64,000 bases of DNA from Pseudeuparius sepicola (taxonomy: Eukaryota; Arthropoda; Insecta; Coleoptera; Anthribidae): positions 117,604,035 through 117,668,034 of the forward strand of contig OY987298.1 in assembly GCA_963920635.1 (NCBI GenBank), read 5' to 3'. Position numbers and translations under genes: made by a program. Within the stretch, counting starts at the first letter, position 1. Every line of letters begins with the position of its first letter. The notes beneath the pieces were generated by a model, which worked only from the letters and a program-made list of their open reading frames with translations, was not told where the DNA came from and searched no databases. Shown in pieces: positions 1 through 13,600 of this stretch.

Positions 1-591
1 AGGGAGATATCAGCTGATTCATCCGGATGAGGGTCCGCTGAATTTTAAGACGTGGTCTTTAAACAAAAAAAATTGCTTAGTTGTCACCTTGCCACCTTTG
101 CTTGAGCTTCCAACAACTGGCCAAACTTTTGGCCGGGTGCTCGAGCCCCGGAGCACCCGCGGAGTCGGCGCCTGCTTTAATTAGTTCATACGGATTTACT
201 ATGTTGACTTACTTGATTTTTAAATTGCAAAATTTACATACCTACTTGATTTTAACTGTGTAAATGTGACTTATTTATTATGCTAAAAATTAGGAAATAA
301 TATGTTGAAAAGTAACTCGTACAACAAACAGTTTTTAACATAATAAAATTTTAAAACATTACCCAGGTTGATCTCTTTGCGCTGAATCGATTGGTAATAA
401 AATCTCAGTTTTAAAGTATGTCGACTTACTTAGGTTTTGGTTCATAGGGGAGATTTCCGTCTCATATTTTATTTTATAATATCCATAGAGCTTTGACTCC
501 TTCCTGGGGTTCTTTATTCATTGGTTTGAACTATTATTTTGTTGTGTGTAATTAGTTTTAAGGCCTATAGAGTGGAAAAAAACGGGAAAAA
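1..591. other. COQ6 intron, no gene recognised
   Basis: No coding exon is recognisable. A short GC-rich patch near 100-180 has no supportable function. Bases about 440-530 (CCGTCTC.., CTTCCTGGGGTTC..) belong to a dispersed repeat seen again near 20100-20170 in inverted orientation and at 56525-56605. Confidence 0.5.
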
Positions 592-1024
592 TTAGTCCCG
601 CTGATACATGAAGCGGGGTGCAGGACAGAGGGGCTCAAAAGCGGGATGCTTGGTAGCTTGATGTAGCATATTTAAGGGTACTTCATCTAACAAATAATGA
701 AATTCAGTCTGTAGGAACTGTAGAAAATCATTTGCGGTCAAGGTATTTGGAGAATAGTGGGGCCCACAGATGACATCTCCAATAACACCAAATCCATACA
801 TCAACACTAATTTCTGTTTGGAATCTAACAGGGTGAATTTGTTTAGGATTCTTATGGGCCCAAATGGGTAAATTGTGGAAATTCAAAACACTGTTGGGAG
901 CAAATTTCACTTCATCAGTCCAAAGAATGTTCATAATGAAATTGGGATCATGATTATTAGCTTCTAAAAGCCATCTGCAATAAATACCCTTTTTCTTAGT
1001 CACCAGGTACAAGATTTTGCACAA
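592..1024 (-). pseudogene. Mariner-like (DDE_3) transposase remnant, frameshifted
   Basis: Two overlapping minus-strand frames (728-1024 and 592-807) together read like the middle of a mariner/IS630-type DDE transposase of the kind that carries an N-terminal DUF4817 helix-turn-helix. The first catalytic aspartate lies in ILWTDEVKF, followed by N..HN..IWA.KNP and, after a frameshift near 790, GVIGDVICGP and LLDEVPLN. The N-terminal part and the second and third catalytic aspartates are missing, so it is dead. It sits in a COQ6 intron, antisense to that gene. The assignment rests on motif recall, not a search. Confidence 0.65.
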
Positions 1025-1390
1025 TTAGTTCTCAAAGTTCAGGCCTGCTTCATGGAAAGCCCTTATTTGCAGTGACAACTTTATATTCCCTCTAAATAAT
1101 GCTGGTTTCATAGAAATAAATTAAGAGTGACTTTTATTAACTTTTTCCAACATTAAAAAATATGTGTATCTAGCACGTGAGGTAGACATGTGTAAGCATC
1201 CTAGGAATTATAAGTCATCCCAGATATATCCCACTGAATTACATTTCTTCGACCGTTACGGAAATAGTTACTATAAAATATTATAGGTGGTAAGCACCTA
1301 GAGTTTTTGAGTTTCACAATGTAAGCAAAGGCAAAGGATCACCTGCTTTGATATTCTTTATTTGAACTCCAAATTAAAATTATTTTTCAG

Positions 1391-1630
1391 GTATGGGAGG
1401 CACTATCAAAATCTTCAATTACATTCGGGGAAGTAGATTCTCCAAACAATGTTTCATACATAGTAGAAAATGATGTTCTTATTGCTGGGGCAAAAAATGA
1501 ACTAAAGAAGATAGAAAATGTGAAAGTTTTGTATGGATCAAAAGTAAAAGACTATCATCTGCCAGAATATCATGAGAAAACATCAGAACTTACTCTAGAA
1601 GATGGTAAAAAATTTTCTTGCGATTTATTG
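1391..1630 (+). CDS. COQ6: COQ6 exon (YIVEND region)
   Basis: Acceptor TATTTTTCAG just before 1391, donor GTAAGT after 1630; 80 codons, phase 0 at both ends. It encodes [10 protein letters not shown], then [12 protein letters not shown] and LYGSKVKDY, collinear with the substrate-proximal part of the FAD domain of COQ6. GC is only about 32%, unlike the GC-rich penultimate exon. Confidence 0.92.
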
Positions 1631-4600
1631 GTAAGTGCTATAGACCTAGTGACCCCTGCTTTGTTTGCCTAACATGTAGTGTAATATATCTTCAAAACCT
1701 TTAATACAGAAGATTCTACAGTATGAGTAAAAATATTTGGCCATACATATGTAAAAAGACAATCAGTTGTTTTCGAAATACAAATTACCTGATTTTTTAC
1801 TTACAAACCACAAGAAATACAATAATTTTAAATTATCCGTGGTATTTGATCAATTAGATGACTGTGATTGTGTGTGGGGGTTATAACATATCCCAAGGTA
1901 ACTTTTAGTTTACTTTCTAAAATAATGCTAGAGAAAATATTTTTATTAATCATAATCACAATTGCAGATTTAAATCGAGGTATTGGCTTTCTCTTAAAAA
2001 GAGACTAATAACATTCGTTACCATTCCATGACCATAGCGAATGCTTTATAGTAATAAAGCTTCTCTTGTTTTTTTTTCTCGTAATAAATTCTGGGCAGGC
2101 TCATATGCCAAAATTATTGTTCTCTCATTTTTATGTCCTAAAACCGGTGAGTTTTTAAGTTCAGTAAAATATGTGATGGAATCCATCAAGCTCAGTACCT
2201 ATGCCTTTCAGAGGCCATTATGATGTGTATATTATCATGATAATAAGGTATGCATCTAAAGTCATTCTGAGTCTTTTGTTCACAAAGACATTTTGGTATG
2301 ATTTTGACCAGGGTACCATCTGTTTTAAAATTAAGTTCAAAATAGAAGATTCCTTGGAAAACCTTAGGCGTGGGCCCAAAAGGCTATTATTGTCACGTGA
2401 ACTTGTATTTTATTAAGGGTCTTGTGTAGGTGCGAGCTTTTTTCAACAATAATGTCTTCATCGTCCAGTGGGGGGACCTTGAGCAGGATTATTGGTGTCA
2501 CTCCTTTATTATGCTCTCGGTGCAGTGTGTTTTTAGGCATAGCCGCTGGAGGCAGCACCTTACGTTAAAAAATAAAGCATTTTAGTGGTTCCATTCTAAT
2601 GTTGCTAATTTTGCATATATTGAGCCGAAACTTTGCATGTACGTCTATAAGATAATTATTAACTTGGGAATTTTTGTATTTTCCACAAAAAATACCAAAT
2701 GGCCACTTTATATTTCCTTTCAATTCAAATAGTTTTGTTCAAAACCGCATTAATGAAACGCTTTTTGTAAAAGAGTTATCGTGGAAGTATTGCACAATAC
2801 AATATAAGCTTTGCATACTATTGGCATTGTGTATTGTGCAATTTTTATTTTTGAATTTTAAAATGTAATAGTGTTTAAAAGTTGCCTTTTGGGTCACATA
2901 TGTAAACCTCAAAATCTGGAGAAGATAGGAGAATCCTTTCCGGTGCCCCAAAGATATTAAAAATAAACGATTTTCAATAAAATAGAAAAATTTTATATTC
3001 TAATTTTTTTTTCAGATACATGTTGTAATAGGGCACAAAAGTTGCTGTATCATATCAAACTCTCAAAATCTAGTGGATATACAGGGTGTAAATGAATAAG
3101 TGCGAAAAAATTCAAGGGGTGAATCTTTGAGTGATTCTAAGACCAAAAGTCTATATAAACATAGGTCCGCTAATGCTTAGTTTTCAAAATACAAGGTGTC
3201 AAACATTTTTTAATAATTATTATAATATAACAAAAAATTTTTTGTAGCTAGCATTACCGTTTATAGCCATTTTTAAGACAAGAATAAACTATTATGGTAT
3301 ACCCTAGTTTTTGTTAATTGGTAGTTTTAATTTTTTATTATGTTGTCCCAGAGACATGCAATAAATTGATTTTTTTTTCTCAAAAACGAAGCGAGATACG
3401 AGAATAATTCAAGAGACAAAAAAGTTGTATTTTTAGTTGCTGAAAGCGAAAAAAAAAAGTTTTAAAAAAGTCAGTGGCGCACTTTTTTTTTACAAAATTA
3501 TTGGTTAAGGTGCCCTCGAGACGCCACTGTACTTAATAATTTTAATCTAGTAGGGGCTAAATTAGCCTCTTTCTACCATAAATACCACTGCCAAATTTCA
3601 ACAAAATCGGCTAAAGGATTATTAAGATATTTAAGAAAAAGCGATTTTTTAAGAAGAGTTTGACACCTTGTATCTTGAAAAGGAAGCATTACCGGACCTA
3701 TGTTTATATAAACTTTTCGTCTTAGAATCACTCAAAGATTCACCATTTGCATTTTTTCGCACTTATTCATTTACACCCTGTATGAGATTCCTTTCCACTG
3801 CCCCAAGCCTTTCAAAACGAGTAATTTTTGTACAAACTACAACTATTCTGTATGCTCCGCCACTGCCTTCTACGTCGTCAGTCATAACCAGTGTAGCACC
3901 CACCAGTGTAGCACCCACCCTGTTAGATGTTAATTGGCAAGTGGTATATATAGGGTGGTTAAGTTAACTTCTTTTTGGTGTGGGTCTAAGGATTTCACGG
4001 AAGCACAGGGGTAGTGTAATAGGTATATTGAGAATAAAGTATGAGAATATAATACAAAAACAGTACCAAGTATATCGATAGGCACAAATTTGTACCATTA
4101 AAATGATAAAAATAAAAAGACATAAATTCCTGAAATTAAATCACGTTAAATACCAAAAATGTTTTAAGTTTCAATAAAATTTCCCAACTCAATAATATCC
4201 AAATAACTTGCCAAAATTAATTTAAGTCCCAATAAAAGTTACCAAGATTCAACAATTTAAGAAAACAAACAAAAAACAAAGATTCTTACTTTGGCCATCC
4301 ACACTATGCAAGTGTGGTTAGGTTCTTATTTTTTCGGAGCTCTCAGGCAGGGATTTTCTCTGAACGGTTTGTTCACAACTCTGTATTAAGCAAGGAAACA
4401 GATAATTTGAAAATAGCTCCTCAGCTATTTCAAAAACAAAATATGCCATGAATTGCATTACGTAAACTGTCATTATTTTTATCAAATTTCGGGCAGTGTG
4501 GGGCAGTGGAAGTTTTTATTTTTTATCGTCCATTTTTTTGAGGCATTATATAAAACCCCGATAGGCAACTTTTCCGCACTATTACAATATAATATTTAAA

Positions 4601-7600
4601 CAAAAATTTTTTCGTCATTTTCGTTCCACCCTTTTTTCGAAAAAAAGTTAAGAATCGTTTTTTCTTAGAATTCATTGGGGAATTTAGTGAAGGCAAAAAT
4701 TATTACTTTTCCAGTGGCGTACCATTAAAAACTATTCCCCCGTCTGTCCGACACTGGTGGAAGTAGATGGGCTGAATTATTTTTAATTTATAGTATTTAA
4801 TGAGTGTCTAAACTGTACTAAATATCTTTGCATTAACTGTCTTCCTTTAGGAAAAATAAAATAAAATTTGAAAAAAAAAGAACTTTGACGCCCAACCATA
4901 AGGATTTCGATATATGTTTATAGGAAAAAATCTCCTTTTTTTGAAATTTTCTAGCAGTTTTTAAAGTATTGCTGATAAAGTTTGTATCACCCTGTACTTA
5001 TGCACAATGCCAATAGTATGCGAATTTTGTATTGTATTGTGCAAAAGACCAAAGTTGTAGGCGCGCTAGATGTACAAAACCCCTAAAAATTTATTGCATA
5101 TCTGATAATGTAGATATGGGTGCTTATTGTAAATAGTTTGATTATATTTTGCTTAAGTTTCATGTAATTTAATCAACTATTTAATTTTTCACAGCAACCT
5201 AAAAATAACTCTTGTGTTTTGAATTCCGAAAATTAGTTATTCCATTTATAACAATCAGACTGGCACCATTTCGTAGCTCAATTCATTGTAAACAAATGAC
5301 ATTCTGGGCATCATTTCACCATAGAAACTCATCTTGACGAGTTATTTAAGAAAATGCATCGAAAAATATTTTAAAAATGGAATTTTTATCTTAAATTGTC
5401 AATAACTTTGCGGCCCACGGATTTAGTACGAATTTACATACAGTATGTCTCGTTTTTCGTGTTGACATCCCTAAAAATTTAAGTAGGATGTGGGAATTGA
5501 AACGAATTTTTTTGTAGATATGTCCCTGAAAGGTCATCATTGTTTGCTAAGTATGGGTTTGGCATTGCCGTGAAAGCTTGGCCTACTGCGATTTTTTAAA
5601 GTGGTGCGTTTTTTAAAAACAATATTAGTCGTTTTTTATTTAAAATTTGACACCACAGCCTTAATCAAGACACTCCAATCCCCCACTTACCAAATTTGAA
5701 ATATACAGGGAGTTCTGCAGGGTGTCAAAGTTGAGCAAAATAGGGATTTTAAAGACATCTGGCAAGTCAACAAGTGTGCCATGGAATTACTTCAAAACGA
5801 TTGATTGATTAACAGGACCCACTCACAGTGTGGCTGATATACAAGATGTTCTTCCCTGTGTCAACTCAAAATGTTGAATTTTTTGAAACTTTGAAACGTC
5901 AAAAATCGAGAATATCAGAACCGCCCCAGCCACCATAAATAACTAAGTTTAAAAAATACCGAAGCCTCTACTGGTCAGTAAGTCCATATGAGTTAAGGCT
6001 GGAAATAAAACGTCATCAAATATATATTCGATTGCCTGTATCCATAGAATTATATTTACAACTAGCTGGAAAAACTAGTGAATTTGAAAGGTTTACAAAA
6101 AATAAGGGTGTTTTTATTTAAAATAAGGGTGTTTTTATTTAAAACATTCATAGACTAGTGACACAATTTTAAAAATTTATAGCTGCTACAAATTTAAAAA
6201 ATATAGAGTTAATTTAGCAGCTATGACTTTTAAAATAGTGTCATTCATTCGTATCTATTGCATATTTTAAAAATACCATTTCAAATAAATAAACCTGGCA
6301 ACCAAAAATACTTTTCATGACTTTTAGTTCCAACCTTAAGGTGGCTGGTGCCACAACAGGAAATGCACAGAAAATGTATCATCTCAGACAGTAACTTTGT
6401 TGGCAAAGGTCCAATACCTAATTTAAAATGTTTTCTATTTATTGGTTGACATTTAAAATACAGTGTGTCCCACTTAAGGACTGACCACCCCTGTAAAATT
6501 TTTATTTATAGCTCGATTTTCATAAACTTTTTTTTGTTGGATAGAGCTTCAAAAATGGCATCAAACACTTAATTCAGGTGCCTCGTGCGTTAAAGTCATG
6601 GCCCACTGAGACGGTGTTTTAGTGCTGAAATTTCGAGAAGTACTATTAGGGATTTTTTTAGAGGAAAATTAATGCCAGATTCTTATTCAGCGTTGTTCGA
6701 AATCCAAATGTACCAATTTGCATTACCATAGCTCTACAGGGTGTTTCAAAATTTTTAGTGCCCCACTTAATTAGTGTACCCTATAAAATTTTTATTTTTA
6801 GCTCGATTTCCATAAACTTTTTTTTGTTGGATAGAACTTCAAAAATGGCATTAAATGCATAATTCAGGTATCTTGTGCCTTAAATTCATAGCCCACTGAG
6901 ACGGTGTTTTAGTGCTGAAATTTCGAAAAGTACTATTAGGGATTTTTTAGAGGAAAATCAATGCCAGATTCTTATTCAGCGTTGTTCGAAACCCAAATGT
7001 ACCAATCTGCATTACCATAGCTCTACAGGGTGTTTCAAAATTTTTAGTGCCCCACTTAATTAATGTACCCCTGTAAAATTTTTATTTTTAGCTCGATTTC
7101 ATAAACTTTTTTTTTTGTTGAATAGAGCTTCAATAATGGCATTAAATGCATAACTCGTGCGTTACATTCATGGCCCACTGAGACGAAGTTTTGTGTGAAA
7201 TTTGTGCTGAAATTTCGAGAAGCACTATTGAGGGCCTTTTTAGAGAAAAATTAATGCTAGATTTTTATTCAAAGATGTTGGAAACCCAAACGTACCAATT
7301 TGCATTAGAAAATGGAGGACTAATTGAAATGACTGAAATTTGAGTTTATGTTATGTTGTGTTGTTTATATGTATTTGATGATATTAAATTAAATAAAAAT
7401 TTTGTTCGCTAATAAATTTTTGAAAGAATATGAGTTCCTCACGAATATTTTAGTGACCAACTTACCAGAAATTAAGAAAATAATTAAAATTAACACGTTT
7501 TTTTGAAACCTCTCACCGCATATAATAATCCGGCCTTACTTCTCCTTTTATTTTTTTTGGAACACCCTGTAGAGCTACGGCAATGCAAATTGGTACGTTT

Positions 7601-10600
7601 GGGTTTCCAACAACGCTGAACAACAAACCGGCATTAATTTTCCTCTAAAAAATCCCTAATAGTACTTTTCGAAGTTTCAGCACTAAAACACCGTCTCAAT
7701 GGGCCATGAATTTAAGGCACAAATTACCTGAATTATGCATTTAATGCCATTTTTGAAGTTCTATCCAACAAAAAAAAGTTTATGGAAATCGAGCTAAAAA
7801 TAAAAATTTTATAGGGGTACACTAATTAAGTGGGGCACTAAAAATTTTGAAACACCCTGTAGAGCTATGGTAATGCAAATTGGTACATTTGGGTTTCGAA
7901 CAACGCTGAATAAGAATCTGGCATTAATTTTCCTCTAAAAAAATCCCTAATAGTACTTCTCGAAATTTCAGCACTAAAACACCGTCTCAGTGGGCCATGA
8001 CTTTAACGCACGAGGCATCTGAATTATGTGTTTGATGCCATTTTTGAAGCTCTATCCAACAAAAAAAAGTTTATGAAAATCGAGCTATAAATAAAAATTT
8101 TACAGGGGTGGTCAGTCCTTAAGTGGGACACACTGTATATACTCTTGTGTTTATTAATATTTTTCAAAAATTCCAGAGCACTCGTGACCGGTATAAAGTT
8201 TCATAAAAATTCAACATTTTGAGATGACCCAGAGAAAAATACCCTGTTCATTTTTGTATTGAATGTTTGCACCCCAACACTTTGAGTGGACCTGTTAATC
8301 GTTCCACTGTTTTGAGGGGATTCCATAGCACACTTGACTCGCCAAATGCCTTTGAAATTCCTATTTTGTTCAATTTTGACAACCTCCAGCATAGAACTCC
8401 CCGTATATTTTTTTGTTCTAATTTGGTATACTGGGTGTTCTGATTAACGCTGTTGTGTCAGATTTTAAATAAAAAATGCCTAATATGGTTTTTTGAAAAC
8501 ACACTTTTTTAAAAATCACCATAGGCCAGGCTTTCGCTGCAATGCCAAACCAATAATACTTATATTATTTAATTATTCAATTCCCGGAGCCTACATTTTC
8601 GATATCTCTACTGACTGGACTAAACTATGCAAGTTCTTATTATAAAACTGCTGAAGAAACTATGGCATTTCGTTTGCGCATGCCCAAGTACAGTTTACAT
8701 TGAATGTTACTTAATAATTTACACGATTTATTTGGTGTAAATAATTGTAGGAAACTTATAATTTTTAAGGGCATATCATATATATTTTTATATTTGTGAA
8801 ATCTATTTGATATTAAGGTTAAAATGATATAAAACTGTATAGATACCGTCTTTTACCATTTTTTGAATTTTTGTAGTAAATTTATTTAACTTGAATTTGT
8901 GAATCTTGTGATAAAGATAGACAATTAATGCACAGATAAAAAATGTTTTAACCAGAGCAATGTGAAACGTAAAGTCTCGATTGTTAAGAGCCTTTTTAAA
9001 TTTTACTAAATTCTCAAAATAAAATTATTATAAGTAGATAAGCATTTCAGTGAAATCTAAAAATGCTCCTAACATTTTAGAATTTTAATTTAATATTCCT
9101 TTGTTTAAAACAAATATTTTTATATTGCATTGAACGTAGGGTTCCCAAATTCCGGGACCGAAAAGGTATGCGGGACTTTGGTCCCAATTTTAAGTCCCGG
9201 CACTAGTCCCGAAAATGGCCCCGAAATCAAAATTTTGTTTCTTTACAACAAATTTTGCAAGAAAAAGTTTATAAAAATGAAATACTTTTATTTAGATGTG
9301 GGTAGTACCTACCTACAAAATACCGAACATAAAATAACAAACTAAAACCGAGATTACTTAAAAAGAAACACAACACACAACTAAAGTAGCTCCAACTCCA
9401 ACTAATTTACACGTACTAAGTATTCTTATTTCAGTTTAAAATAAAAAAATTGTAATAATTCCACAATTTTATCTATTAATTAAAGAACTATATATAAGGA
9501 TATGGTTAATCACAGCACACAACTACATGGTACTGTATTAGACTAAAGGTAAGGTCACATGCCACAGCGTGACGGGCTTCAGGGCCTAGAATCGTAACAC
9601 CTAATACTAAGAAGAATGCCAAATGCCAGTCAATCCCCTATGAACCCTACCCTAGTTCTTTAGGCTTTCAGGGAAATTACCATCCTAACCGATTCGTTGC
9701 GTCGTGTCAGCCCGGTCGGCCTATTGGCCCTTCAATGGTGGGGTGATTATGACGTAATACGAAAATTCAGGACTTTTAAGGTCTCGGGACCATGATGAAA
9801 ATCCCGGGACCACACTTTTTGGGTAAAATCCCGGGACAATCTCGGTACTAAATACTGGAACTGAAAACCCTAATCGAACATCTATATTTATCATGATTCG
9901 CAAATTCTAGTTAAATATAGTGTCTCCACTTTTAAGTGTATACAAATCGATAAAAAAATATTTTGTGAAATATTTTCAAAAACCTTTTTTATTCGAAAAG
10001 TCTTCACAAAACGCTTCTTTTGACGTTATTACTTTTATCAAAATGCAAATCCAGGGATGGCTACTATTTTTTTATACCCCCGATTTTTATTAAAACCATT
10101 TAGCGATTTATTTATTTAAAATCTGACACCATACCATTAATCAGGACACCCCAAAACCCCCACATACCAAATTTGAACAAAAAATATAGAGGGTATTCGG
10201 TTCTTCACCATGTTAAAGTTGAGCAAAATAGGGACTTCAAAGGCACCTGGCGAGTCAAGCGTGCCATGGAATTGTAAGAAGAAATATACGGGACGTTTCT
10301 CCCTACAGTGTCTGAAATTTCCGACTTTTTTTAATTTTATGCTGGTCAAGTTTGCCTTGGATTTTTGAAACCATGTTACTATCGGTAAATAAATTCAATT
10401 TAAAAAAATATCAAAAATAAAATACTTACACCTTAAGTTATCGGGGTTTTCTCAATATAACCACCTTATGCATTTGGCAGTACATTTTTTAATGTTGTAA
10501 ACATATTTTAACTGATTTGCTGTTACTGATTAGCAAGCTTCTATTATTTTTGTTGTAGCTCGTTTATGTCTCTAATGTGATTTTCATAAACACTATTCTT

Positions 10601-13600
10601 TATCGCACTCCAAAAATAAAAGTCCATTGAGGACAAATCTTGTGATCGAGGGGGCCATCTAATTAATGGACTATTTCGACCAATCCATCTGCAAGTGGTA
10701 AAATTTATTAGTACAGGAATCTAAATTCATGTAAGTGTAACAACCTGTTGTCAAAATGATTATTTAACCACTGAACGACCGCTTGAGTTCCATGGATACG
10801 CCTCCATCTATTTGTATATATTACAGACCGTATATGTAAAACCGGCATTTTACAAAATGGCTAGTCCATATGTAAACGGACTGAAGATATTAGTCTATAT
10901 GTGTAAGAAGCTTGTCCTTCAACAAATGGAGTAGTCAGTTTGCGAAAGGACTAGTCCATTTATATACTGTCTATCTGCAACAAAGACAATGTATAGTATT
11001 TCTAAAGTCACTTGAAACAGCATAAAAACTCTAATTGACATCACAAAAAAGGATATAGGACATAAGCGTCACACAGTTTTTAAAAATATACATATTTTAC
11101 AAGCAACATAATATTTCACTTTTAAGGTTTTTTAAGGTTGTCCTCAAACACAACGTAAAGGTTAATGCACCATATGATATGGTCAAAAGGTCTCTAAAAG
11201 GCCATATCGATTACAACTATTTACGCAAGTATATCCTAAAATCTGTGAAATTATCGCATGCCTATCCACCGCATTTCGCTGTACAAGTAGCCGGCCGTCG
11301 AACAGTGTAGCCCATGCAAGTGTTGGTGATATATTATATTAGGCCAGCATGCAGTCACTTGTTTTTACTACAATATCTATCGTCTCTGTCTCCTTCATCT
11401 CCTTTTACTTCTAATACCAGGTGCGGTTGAATATGGTTAAAAAAGTTTTTTGTCTCGTATTTTATTGCCGGAAGCGCCTGTTCTCGAGCTACCCTGGTAA
11501 AATATAAAAAAAACTCACTTTGAACACAGTGATATACGAGCGCTATCTATTTTATAGCATTTACCACGCTCTGCTACTGGTAAAAATACCAGACTTATCG
11601 GCAGAAATCACCCGTATAAACTTCAAAGGTTTTTATGCTGTTCCAAGTGACTTTAGAAATACTATACCTACATTGCGACGTCCGCCATTTCCGAATTTAT
11701 CTTCCTTTTTTATATACCTAAGCCCTAGAATTTTTTTTCTTAAAAATGCTTACAAAAAAGAAGGCATATCCTTGTGTAATGTGCCTATGCAGGGTGATTC
11801 AGTCATGATGTAAAAAATTTAACCATACAGTGGGGGAGGCCTATTCAAAGGGAAAATGTGAAATGCTGAAGACTAAAACACGGGGCGAATCAACCTTAGT
11901 ACCCTAGTTACTTGGTGCACCGTGTAGTTACGGCGGACCTATAACCAGCCCACTTGCCGCTGACAGCTGTTCGGGTGAAAGACCCGGCAGAGCGTCCGCT
12001 GATCGGCAGCCCGGGCGGTGGGCGCCAGGCACAATTAATTGCCAGTAATGCCGAGTCGACGACAGAGGGAAGAAGACGTTTAAGCAGTATCTAGTGACAG
12101 GTAGTGCATTTGTAGGTACGTTTTGTGCGCAATTTTAATTGAAGCTGGGCATTAAGTACTAAGAAAAGGATTAACTTTGGAAATTAAAAAGCGAGCCAAA
12201 AAAGTAATAAATTAACTTAGACCTTATTGTTTTTATTGTCACAGCAGAAAAATGTTTCCCTAAAAATTTAAAGGCCACAAAAAGTTATTGATCTTCTAGG
12301 TTTTTCTCAATATTTCGATATTTTTGAGATTACTGTGAAAACATAAAAACATAAGTACCTACCTACCTTTACGATATATTGTGCAACTGGCAACTGCACA
12401 CCATCCTTGATGCGCGAGCTTACCAGCTGACTATAAAGTGCCGTTAGGTAGGAATTTTAATGCACATCTTAAAATAATTTTTGGTTGGCACTGGCTTACC
12501 AGCTGACTAGAAAATGTCGTTAGGTAGGGATTTCAATGCACTTTTGAAAATATTTTTTGGTTGACATTAGACTTTGGATTATGCTATTTTTTTTCACCTA
12601 TGGTTACATTTTTTTTCATCATATGGAAGGAACACCCTGAATAAAAAAGAGGGGTAATTCACTGTGATTTAACATACAGTCTGAATGGCAATAGTCCGTA
12701 TATTAACGGTCTAGTCGTTATATGAAATACCATGTCATTTACATACAGTCTGCGCCCTTTAGGCCGTATAGATACAACCTAGATCATATACATACGGTCT
12801 CTTTTCATATATGGACTGTAACATATACACACACTGTATATTTGATATAAAATTTGAAATGTAATATTTGAAAAATTTTAACCGCAACAATGTGTAGATT
12901 TCAAAAATATAAAAATACGAAGGAGATTTCTGTTTAAAAAATATAAGTTTGGTTAGTATCTTGACAACACTCTCTATAACGCACCCCTGATAATCCCATT
13001 AAACTCGCAGAAAAAATTTCTGCAATTCTTGTATTTACCATCTTTTGCTATGGTGAAAAATAACAAAATAAAAGGGGGTAAAGTTTAATGTGAATACCCT
13101 TGTACTTGAGGATGTGCAAACAGTATGCCATCTTTTCTTCAGCAGTTTTATAACAATAACTTACATACTGATCATTGGCAGCCCGTTGAGAAAAATTATT
13201 TATTAAAATACACGTTCATGTGACAATAATAGCAATGCTATAATAATAGACCACGCTAATGGTATGCCTAATATCGTTGACTGACGTATTAATAATGACT
13301 GCTGACGGCTGTCATGTTTGACAGTTCTCTGGCTCACCATGCGCTTCCCAGAGACAAAATACAATGCAAAATACATTGTTGACCATAGGCGCCATCTACT
13401 TTCCAGGACATGAAACTATAGCCGTGAGAAGTCTTATTAATACGTCAGTCATCGCTAATATGGTTTTACAAGGAATTTTCTCTTTTGAACGTCACTTTAA
13501 AACACATGGCAGCCCAACTAAAATCATATCCATAGTTTTTGAATAAATGGAGACTCACTTTTCCATATGAAGAACCCAAGATGACTATGATTCAAACCTT

